Below, in pieces: positions 7,629 through 13,302 of a stretch of DNA of 13,302 bases. Under the pieces are notes generated by a model. That model worked only from the letters and a program-made list of their open reading frames with translations. It was not told the DNA's origin and searched no databases. This DNA is from Gracilimonas sp035704785 (lineage in GTDB: Bacteria; Bacteroidota; Rhodothermia; Balneolales; Balneolaceae), in the NCBI RefSeq assembly GCF_035704785.1, contig NZ_DASSWP010000157.1, positions 1 through 13,302 on the forward strand, read 5' to 3'. The stretch's first letter is position 1; each line of letters begins with the position of its first letter. The translations under genes were made by a program, and so were the position numbers.

Positions 7629-8393
7629 ATGAATTTTGAACAGCATCTTTTTATTTCGGATGTCCATCTCGGGGCTTTCTCATCAGATACAAATACACAG
7701 ATCGAGCAAGACCTGATCGCACTTATAGAGCACTGCAAAGAGCATCGTATTGAACTCCATATTCTTGGTGATCTGTTCGATTACTGGATGGAATATCCTG
7801 AGAAAGGATTTATCCCAAAATTAGGGCAAAATGTTTTGGATGCTTTTGAAGACTATAATAAAGCAGTTACCCCCGCTTTATTCATCACAGGAAATCATGA
7901 TAACTGGACCTTCGGACATTTTGAGTCACGTGGCTTTGACATGGAACCTAACTTCAGGCTTAAAGAAATTGGAGATAAACGATTTTTACTTATGCATGGG
8001 GATGGAATTGCAGCAACTAAAATTGATTTTCCTCGGGCAGCCTTTCACAAATTATTGCGAAACAGGTCTTTTGTAAGTACCTATCAAAAAATTTTACCGC
8101 CTGAGCAGGGCCTTGCCACCATGAAGCTTTTTTCCTCGCTCACAAGAAAGAGGAATAATCATAATCCGGAACCGCTTAACCGACAAGCAAAAAAAATATT
8201 TGGTAAGCATAACCTGGATTACATCATAAGCGGCCATGACCATGTACCGAGAATAGAAACTTTTTTGCGTGGCAGCTATATAAACTTAGGTACATTTTTT
8301 AATCACAGAACGGTAGCTTTATATAACAATGAAGGGTTGAACCTCGTTAAATGGAAAGCAACTACTAAAAATTTCTTACCTTACGAGAAATAA
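7629..8393 (+). CDS. lpxH: LpxH-like UDP-2,3-diacylglucosamine diphosphatase (metallophosphoesterase)
   Basis: This 254-residue calcineurin-like phosphoesterase probably cleaves UDP-2,3-diacylglucosamine to lipid X in lipid A synthesis, acting at the inner face of the cytoplasmic membrane. The metal-binding motifs appear in order: SDVHLG (D11, H13), GDLFDYW (D48), GNHD (N89, H90), MHGDG (H123) and SGHDHVPR (H203, H205). The GDLFDYW segment and the region between HGDG and GHDH fit LpxH better than a generic phosphoesterase. One difference from E. coli LpxH is GNHD instead of GNRD; as I recall, LpxH-annotated Bacteroidota proteins commonly have GNHD. No signal peptide is visible, as expected. 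It sits 5 bases after the polyprenyl synthase and 9 bases before the PBP gene, so it is almost certainly in one operon. A role on another lipid phosphodiester is possible. Confidence 0.82.
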   Translation: MNFEQHLFISDVHLGAFSSDTNTQIEQDLIALIEHCKEHRIELHILGDLFDYWMEYPEKGFIPKLGQNVLDAFEDYNKAVTPALFITGNHDNWTFGHFESRGFDMEPNFRLKEIGDKRFLLMHGDGIAATKIDFPRAAFHKLLRNRSFVSTYQKILPPEQGLATMKLFSSLTRKRNNHNPEPLNRQAKKIFGKHNLDYIISGHDHVPRIETFLRGSYINLGTFFNHRTVALYNNEGLNLVKWKATTKNFLPYEK

Positions 8394-8402
8394 GTAAAGA
8401 TT

Positions 8403-10763
8403 ATGAGCGACGAACAAAAAGAACCTATTGATCATAAGCGGTATTTCAATGATCCTGAATACCGAAAAAAAATCCTACAAGAAAAAAAAGAAAAAGCTAA
8501 TTCTGAATCCGGTAACAGTGGTTTTAGTTTATTTAATAATTTGGATCCAAGATTTATAAAAGCCTCTAAATGGATCGGTAGCATTGCAGGTATTCTGTTA
8601 TTGTTCGTGGCAGGGTATATATTTTATCTCTTCCAGGGACTTCCTTCTGCTGAGGAATTTGAAAATCCGGAGACAGCCATTGCTTCAGAAGTTCGAAGTC
8701 GTGATGGGATTACATTGGATAAATATTTCATTGAAAACCGTAATTGGGTTCGATATGAAGACATTTCCCCTCATGTAGTTGATGCCCTGATTGCTACGGA
8801 GGATCACCGTTTTTATAACCACTGGGGAATAGATACCTACGCTACACTTGCTATACCCTGGCACCTTATCAATGGCAGATGGCAGGGAGCTTCTACAATA
8901 AGTCAACAACTTGCAAGAAATCTCTACAAGAAGATCGGACAGGAATTTTCAGTTACCAGAAAGTTCAGAGAAATGATAACAGCCATTCAGCTTGAACGCA
9001 GGTATACCAAGCGTGAGATTACGGAAATGTATCTTAACACCGTTGAATTCCCCAACTCCACTTTTGGAATCGAAGCAGCGGCTCAAACTCATTATGGTAA
9101 GCCAGCCCAGGATTTAAATATTACGGAAGCAGCTATGATGATAGGTTCCCTGCAGGCCATTTATGCCTACAATCCACGTTTATTTCCTGAGCGTTCAAAA
9201 TCCCGCCGTGATATTGTTTTGAGTCAGATGAATAAACGTAATTTTCTCACTGATCGTGAATTTGAGGTTCTTGCTTCTGAACCTATTGAATTAGACTACC
9301 ACCCTCCTTCCAAAGCCGGTCGACAAAGCCGGTACTTTGGGGAATATGTTCGGCAGCAAGTTACCCCTTGGCTGGAAGAAAACGGATACGATCTATATAA
9401 AGATGGTCTTGTTATCTATACCACCATCGATTCCAGACTTCAAAAACATGCTGAAAATGCTGTAAAAACCAAGCTGGACTCTCTGCAAGGAATCTTTGAG
9501 AAAGAATGGACTTCTTCAAACAGCGATGAGTACATGGATCTTTATTGGGAAAAATATCCACAATACCTCCGTCAATTTTTAAGGGAAACAGATCGATACA
9601 AAAATGGATTTGCGAAATATGACACCAAGCTTGAAAAGGTCGTTTTTGATTCTCTCTTTGCTGATTCTGCTTTTATAGATTCTGTAAAAAGGGCTAATAC
9701 CAGACTACAAGCAGGTTTTGTAGCCATAGAACCCAGCAACGGTAACGTTCTTGCCTGGGTTGGTGGCACAGATTATGGAAATGTTCAATATGACCATGTA
9801 TATCAATCCCGCCGACAAGCCGGTTCTACCTTTAAGCCTTTTGTGTATGCCGTAGCCATAGATAATGGATACAAACCCTATCATAAGTTTTCAAAATTTC
9901 CTATCACTTTTTACAGTCGTGAGGGTAAAATATGGAACCCAAAAGATGCAACGGTACCTGAGGGCCCTGTTAAAGTATCTTTAAGGGAAGCACTGGCGCG
10001 CAGTTTGAATAATGTAACTGTTCGTTTGTTACCTGAAATAGCCGGTGCCCCCGGAACTAATCGCCTTTGGGAATTAGATCCTGCTGCCCGTAAAATTAAG
10101 CAAATGGCTTCAAACCTCGGGATAGATATGAGCAATACCAAAGCCTTTCCTTCTATTGCATTGGGTACCGCAAATGTATCTTTAATAGAACTCACCAGTG
10201 CTTACACCACTTTTGTAAATGCCGGGGTTCATATCGAGCCGATCGCAATTACCCGAATTGAAGATAAGGAAGGTAATATCTTACAAGAATTCCATCCTGA
10301 GTATACTTCAGAAGTTATCAGTCCTGAAACGGCCTATATTATGACTGATATGCTGCGCGGAGTAATAAGGGGCGGTGAAGATTTCTTTGGAACCGGCGTT
10401 AGGTTGAGAAATACTTATGGTGTTCAGCAGGATGTGGCCGGTAAAACAGGAACTACGAATAATGCTGCTGATAACTGGTTCATTGGAATGATGCCTCACA
10501 TTGTAATGGGTGCCTGGGTGGGAGGGCAAGATAACCGCGTTCGGTTCAACCAAGATATTCCGAGCAGCATAAGCATTGGGCAGGGTGCTAGAACAGCGTT
10601 ACCTATTGTGGGCACTTTTATTAATAATGTAACTTCCGATCCTGATGCCTACTGGAAATATGATGCGTTTGAACCGCCACCCGGTTTCGTCATGCCTGAA
10701 GATCCTGATAAAACACGAAATGAAATGCTTAAGGACGCAAATAAAGGCAGAATTGGCTGGTAA
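8403..10763 (+). CDS. mrcA: Class A penicillin-binding protein (PBP1A family)
   Basis: This bifunctional enzyme polymerises lipid II into glycan strands and cross-links the peptides, anchored in the inner membrane facing the periplasm. A charged cytoplasmic tail (residues 1-50) precedes one membrane helix at about 56-77. The GT51 transglycosylase follows: IATEDHRFY with catalytic E133, GASTISQQLARN (162-173) and LERRYTKREITEMYLN (197-212). After a charged linker of about 75 residues (roughly 356-432), the transpeptidase domain has its three motifs: SxxK at S475-K478 (GSTFKPF), SLN at 534-536 and KTGTT at 681-685. At 786 residues it is normal in length, with a short C-terminal tail and no added carbohydrate or PASTA domain. 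It is the third gene of the envelope operon. The linker and the family position make a PBP1A-type call more likely than PBP1B. Confidence 0.95.
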   Translation: MSDEQKEPIDHKRYFNDPEYRKKILQEKKEKANSESGNSGFSLFNNLDPRFIKASKWIGSIAGILLLFVAGYIFYLFQGLPSAEEFENPETAIASEVRSRDGITLDKYFIENRNWVRYEDISPHVVDALIATEDHRFYNHWGIDTYATLAIPWHLINGRWQGASTISQQLARNLYKKIGQEFSVTRKFREMITAIQLERRYTKREITEMYLNTVEFPNSTFGIEAAAQTHYGKPAQDLNITEAAMMIGSLQAIYAYNPRLFPERSKSRRDIVLSQMNKRNFLTDREFEVLASEPIELDYHPPSKAGRQSRYFGEYVRQQVTPWLEENGYDLYKDGLVIYTTIDSRLQKHAENAVKTKLDSLQGIFEKEWTSSNSDEYMDLYWEKYPQYLRQFLRETDRYKNGFAKYDTKLEKVVFDSLFADSAFIDSVKRANTRLQAGFVAIEPSNGNVLAWVGGTDYGNVQYDHVYQSRRQAGSTFKPFVYAVAIDNGYKPYHKFSKFPITFYSREGKIWNPKDATVPEGPVKVSLREALARSLNNVTVRLLPEIAGAPGTNRLWELDPAARKIKQMASNLGIDMSNTKAFPSIALGTANVSLIELTSAYTTFVNAGVHIEPIAITRIEDKEGNILQEFHPEYTSEVISPETAYIMTDMLRGVIRGGEDFFGTGVRLRNTYGVQQDVAGKTGTTNNAADNWFIGMMPHIVMGAWVGGQDNRVRFNQDIPSSISIGQGARTALPIVGTFINNVTSDPDAYWKYDAFEPPPGFVMPEDPDKTRNEMLKDANKGRIGW

Positions 10764-10789
10764 GTTATACCAGGATCAATCCAGCCAAT
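10752..10789. terminator. Inverted repeat across the two facing stop codons
   Basis: ATTGGCTGG (10752-10760) and its exact complement CCAGCCAAT (10781-10789) flank a 20-base loop that contains the stop codons of both the PBP gene and the convergent secreted-protein gene. On either strand an RNA could form a 9-bp stem. There is no U-rich run after it, so it is not a textbook intrinsic terminator. It may still act as a 3'-end stabiliser or weak bidirectional terminator, or it may be chance. Confidence 0.35.
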
Positions 10790-11684
10790 GCATCAGAGTT
10801 AGCAGAAATTGCAGGTTTTGAGGAGCAAGCTGAGTATTGTTGAGGCCTATTTTAAATACTTCTCCTTGAGGAGTTTGAATTGTTTGAGCCGTAAACATAG
10901 CGGCTTCTCCGAATACTGCTAATTTTCCTGATCCATACTCCATAATCGCTCCATGAGTATGATTTCCAAGTCCAACAGTCTTTGTGCTTTCATCAAACTG
11001 CCATGCCCTCTCTGGTTCCAGGCTAAAATCCCCCTTCTTAAATACCAAAACAGGAATAGCTTCTTCCGGATAGGTAAAAGCGGAACCGGTGAATGTTGTT
11101 ACTGAAGTTATCTCATTACCTGAAACAGGACTTTTAAGAAGCCGTCCATTTTCTAAAGTAAACAGATCTGGTTGATCCTGATCCTTTTCAAGCGTTGCAA
11201 AGCCATTCCTGAATCTAAAACCAAAGGATAATCCCAGCTCCGAAGCAGCTCCCGCAAATGGCATATGATCAGCGATCAGGAACAGAGCCCCACCCTCTTT
11301 TACCCATTGGTTTAAACTTAGAATTTCTTCTTTTGAGAAGGCCGATGGGTTGGGAAGCACCCAGTTTCCAATGTTACTCTCATGAAGCGGGTTTACAATC
11401 ACAAAGACATTGCACGTTTTAAGTTGATCTGTTTCAGTAAAAGGATAATTAAAGTCTTTGACTACATACCCATCATGCTGCAACACGCGTGCAAAAGGTG
11501 CAAAACCACCGTCCAAAGTATGGAAATTATTATGCGCGGAATCAATACATAATACCGGGCCTTCCCCCTTTTCATATTCAGGTTCAGCAATATTAAAAGC
11601 GAAATCAACATCCGGTTGCTGCTGAGCAAAAACCAAAAATGGAAGGATGACGAAAAGTATGAAAGCACAATTTCTTAAAAGCAT
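10776..11684 (-). CDS. Secreted protein of unknown function, glutamine-amidotransferase-like fold suspected
   Basis: I do not recognise a named gene. The 302 residues start with a clear signal peptide: a hydrophobic stretch at 7-19, then VFA before QQQ, so cleavage after A20 is likely and no lipobox cysteine is present. The product should be periplasmic or secreted. The body alternates strands and helices. It begins with VLCIDSAHNNFHT (44-56), then CNVFVIVNPLHESN (91-104), LNQWVKEGGALFLIADH (124-140), NHTHG (241-245) and GKLAVFGEAAMF (253-264), ending QFLLTLMHWLD. The pattern of an opened sheet with a 'GG.L.LIADH' step resembles ThuA/DUF4350 class-I amidotransferase-like proteins, but no catalytic Cys-His-Glu set is evident. 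The first in-frame ATG is used; a TTG lies 12 bases upstream. It follows the ATP synthase terminator, so it needs its own promoter, which I could not identify. Confidence 0.75.
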   Translation of the reverse strand: MLLRNCAFILFVILPFLVFAQQQPDVDFAFNIAEPEYEKGEGPVLCIDSAHNNFHTLDGGFAPFARVLQHDGYVVKDFNYPFTETDQLKTCNVFVIVNPLHESNIGNWVLPNPSAFSKEEILSLNQWVKEGGALFLIADHMPFAGAASELGLSFGFRFRNGFATLEKDQDQPDLFTLENGRLLKSPVSGNEITSVTTFTGSAFTYPEEAIPVLVFKKGDFSLEPERAWQFDESTKTVGLGNHTHGAIMEYGSGKLAVFGEAAMFTAQTIQTPQGEVFKIGLNNTQLAPQNLQFLLTLMHWLD

Positions 11685-11731
11685 TTGATAAGTCAAATTG
11701 ATGGCAATATTGCTATGTCACCTAAAGAAAC

Positions 11732-11762
11732 AAAAAAAGCCGATGTTTCCATCGGCTTTTTT
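11732..11762. terminator. Bidirectional intrinsic terminator after atpC
   Basis: A 7-bp GC-rich stem, GCCGATG (11739-11745) with CATCGGC (11750-11756), closes a 4-base loop. It is flanked by A7 on the left and T6 on the right, which extend the stem and give a U-tract on both strands. It lies 23 bases after the atpC stop and should end the ATP synthase transcript on the minus strand. It could also stop any plus-strand transcript reading through from the PBP operon. Confidence 0.9.
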
Positions 11763-11785
11763 AATACTAAAAATAAAAAATTACA

Positions 11786-12043
11786 TCAGGCTTCTTCTAC
11801 TGATTCAGCCAACAATGTGAGTTTATTGTTATTCACTTCAACAAAACCGCCTGAAATTGCATAGGTAGCATCACCATCGGATTTACGTACCAAAACAGTA
11901 CCTTTTTCCAATGTTGAAACTATAGGTGCGTGATTCGCTTTTACCTCAAAGCTGCCCTGCGTTCCGGGTAACTTTACCCCACTCACTTCTCCCTCAAATA
12001 GAGAGCCGTTAGGAGTAAGTATCTGTGCATTAAATGTGCTCAT
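11786..12043 (-). CDS. atpC: ATP synthase F1 epsilon subunit, short form
   Basis: The epsilon subunit sits on the central stalk of F1 and couples gamma rotation to the c-ring. This copy is 85 residues and corresponds to the N-terminal beta-sandwich alone. Recognisable segments are the LTPNGSLFEGEVSGVKLPG start (9-27), GSFEVKANHAPIVSTLEKG (30-48) and the YAISGGFVEVNNNKLTLLAE strand pair (61-80). The two C-terminal helices that let the E. coli protein (139 residues) block rotation are absent; the frame ends cleanly with no remnant. Short epsilon subunits are common in Bacteroidota and relatives. It starts 20 bases after atpD, without a clear ribosome binding site, and a strong terminator follows. 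An atpD-atpC pair split from the other ATP synthase genes is known in this group; whether that applies here cannot be seen. Confidence 0.95.
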   Translation of the reverse strand: MSTFNAQILTPNGSLFEGEVSGVKLPGTQGSFEVKANHAPIVSTLEKGTVLVRKSDGDATYAISGGFVEVNNNKLTLLAESVEEA

Positions 12044-12063
12044 GATCAGGTTTTATAAATTGA

Positions 12064-13302
12064 TTAAGCAGCTTCTTCTTTTTCAGCTTTGGCAAGCAGT
12101 TTCTCACCTTTCTCGATTGCTTCGTCAATGCTGCCTACCATGTAGAAAGCATTTTCAGGAAGGTGATCTAATTCACCATTAAGGATCATCTTGAAACCGC
12201 GGATTGTTTCATCCACTTTCACATACACACCCGGCTGACCGGTAAACTGCTCGGCCACGTGGAAGTTCTGAGAAAGGAAACGCTGAACACGACGTGCGCG
12301 GCTTACTACCAGCTTATCTTCATCAGAAAGTTCATCCATACCTAAGATTGCGATGATATCCTGAAGATCTTTGTAGTTCTGAAGCAGACGGGTCACCCGG
12401 TTAGCTACATCATAATGCTCTTGCCCTACTACTTTAGGATCAAGGATAGTTGATGATGAATCCAATGGATCTACCGCAGGATAGATACCGATCTGTGTCA
12501 ATGCACGGGAAAGTACCGTTGTTGCATCAAGGTGAGTAAAGGTTGTTGCCGGAGCAGGGTCAGTCAAATCATCGGCAGGTACATAAACTGCCTGAACCGA
12601 TGTAATTGATCCGTCTTTGGTAGAAGTAATACGCTCCTGAAGGTCACCCATTTCACTAGCAAGTGTTGGCTGGTAACCTACCGCAGAAGGCATACGACCC
12701 AGAAGTGCTGATACCTCAGAACCGGCCTGGGTAAATCGGAAAATGTTATCAATAAAGAGCAGGATATCTCTTGATACTTCATCACGGAAATACTCAGCAA
12801 CTGTTAGTCCGGAAAGCGCAACTCGTGCACGTGCACCCGGAGGCTCATTCATCTGGCCGAATACCAAAGTAGCCTGAGATTCTTTTAATTTCGTTTTGTC
12901 AACTTTAGAAAGGTCCCACTCTCCCGCTTCCATAGATTCTTTGAACTCATCACCATAGTTGATGATACCTGATTCAAGGAATTCACGAAGAAGGTCATTT
13001 CCTTCTCGGGTTCGCTCTCCAACACCGGCAAATACGGAAAGTCCACCGTGCTCTTTCGCGATGTTGTTGATCAATTCCTGGATCAAAACGGTTTTACCTA
13101 CACCGGCACCACCGAACAAACCGATTTTACCACCCTTTGCATAAGGCTCGATAAGGTCGATAACCTTGATACCGGTAAACAAAACTTCGCTCTCGGTGGT
13201 AAGGTCTTCAAAACGAGGTGGTTTACGGTGGATAGGGGCACCGCCCTCTTTGCTAACTGCACCGATACCATCAATGGCCTCGCCTACTACGTTGAACAAG
13301 CG
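12064..13302 (-). CDS. atpD: ATP synthase F1 beta subunit (N-terminus cut by window edge)
   Basis: AtpD carries the catalytic nucleotide sites of F1. The frame is open through the right edge and shows 412 residues, beginning RLFNVVGEAIDG. By comparison with E. coli, roughly 80-95 N-terminal residues lie outside, including the beta-barrel. The Walker A loop GGAGVGKT is at 13113-13090. The catalytic glutamate is in GVGERTREGND, and Walker B is in ILLFIDNIFRF. Also present are GRMPSAVGYQPTLA and the alpha/beta signature PAVDPLDSSS. Between GND and LVFGQMNEPPG there are 42 residues where E. coli has 15. This extra segment (GIINYGDEFKESMEAGEWDL and onward) is familiar from Bacteroidota and Chlorobi AtpD and is a useful lineage marker. 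The protein ends in a lysine/glutamate-rich helix. atpC follows after 20 bases. Confidence 0.97.
   Translation of the reverse strand, partial: RLFNVVGEAIDGIGAVSKEGGAPIHRKPPRFEDLTTESEVLFTGIKVIDLIEPYAKGGKIGLFGGAGVGKTVLIQELINNIAKEHGGLSVFAGVGERTREGNDLLREFLESGIINYGDEFKESMEAGEWDLSKVDKTKLKESQATLVFGQMNEPPGARARVALSGLTVAEYFRDEVSRDILLFIDNIFRFTQAGSEVSALLGRMPSAVGYQPTLASEMGDLQERITSTKDGSITSVQAVYVPADDLTDPAPATTFTHLDATTVLSRALTQIGIYPAVDPLDSSSTILDPKVVGQEHYDVANRVTRLLQNYKDLQDIIAILGMDELSDEDKLVVSRARRVQRFLSQNFHVAEQFTGQPGVYVKVDETIRGFKMILNGELDHLPENAFYMVGSIDEAIEKGEKLLAKAEKEEAA

Noticed and set aside
9911..10195. Minus-strand open frames opposite the transpeptidase domain (also 10308-10553)
   Set aside because: Both lie opposite intact SLN and KTGTT motifs of the PBP and show no features of their own.
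11682..11695. Short inverted repeat TTTGA/TCAAA before the secreted protein start, considered as an operator
   Set aside because: Only 5 bp per arm in AT-rich DNA; this is expected by chance.
11685..11696. TTG start adding four residues to the secreted protein
   Set aside because: The ATG at 11684 opens directly into a normal signal peptide, and the TTG has no ribosome binding site.
1..13302. Search for a novel defence, mobile or biosynthetic system
   Set aside because: No transposase, integrase, toxin-antitoxin pair, repeat array, attachment-site duplication or unusual composition was seen. The window is core metabolism with normal family-length genes.

Overview
The window is a compact stretch of bacterial core metabolism, roughly 40% GC by eye, with 14 protein-coding genes and no gap over about 105 bases. 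I see no rRNA, tRNA, CRISPR array, insertion sequence or prophage remnant. Several clues point to the Bacteroidota/Balneolota/Chlorobi assemblage. These are an ATP synthase beta subunit with an extra segment of about 27 residues after GERTREGND, an 85-residue epsilon subunit without the C-terminal helices, an LpxH-like enzyme with GNHD in place of the enterobacterial GNRD, and very weak Shine-Dalgarno sequences. A Balneola/Gracilimonas-like organism is my best guess, but that is inference.

Positions 1-6507 (minus strand) hold eight consecutive genes read right to left: pfkA, pgi, a deoxynucleoside kinase, yceD, rpmF, plsX, fabH and fabD (cut by the left edge). The last five are the widely conserved ribosomal-protein/phospholipid/fatty-acid cluster: L32 with its YceD partner, then PlsX, FabH and FabD, which feed acyl chains to membrane lipid. 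Two glycolytic enzymes and a nucleoside salvage kinase lie upstream of it. The only sizeable gap in the run (3525-3577) contains a perfect TATAAT, so the lipid half may also have its own promoter.

Positions 6508-6603 form a divergent intergenic region with a good sigma70-like promoter on the plus strand. It would drive 6604-10763: a long-chain polyprenyl diphosphate synthase, an LpxH-like metallophosphoesterase and a class A penicillin-binding protein. This is a three-gene cell-envelope operon covering the carrier lipid, lipid A and peptidoglycan.

Positions 10776-13302 (minus strand) hold the 3' end of an ATP synthase operon (atpD, cut by the right edge, then atpC) closed by a clear bidirectional hairpin terminator at 11732-11762. 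Downstream is a secreted protein of unknown function with a glutamine-amidotransferase-like look, convergent with the PBP gene. A 9-bp perfect inverted repeat spans the two facing stop codons.

I did not find evidence for a new biological system. The least explained item is the secreted protein at 10776-11684; the rest are readable variations on known genes.
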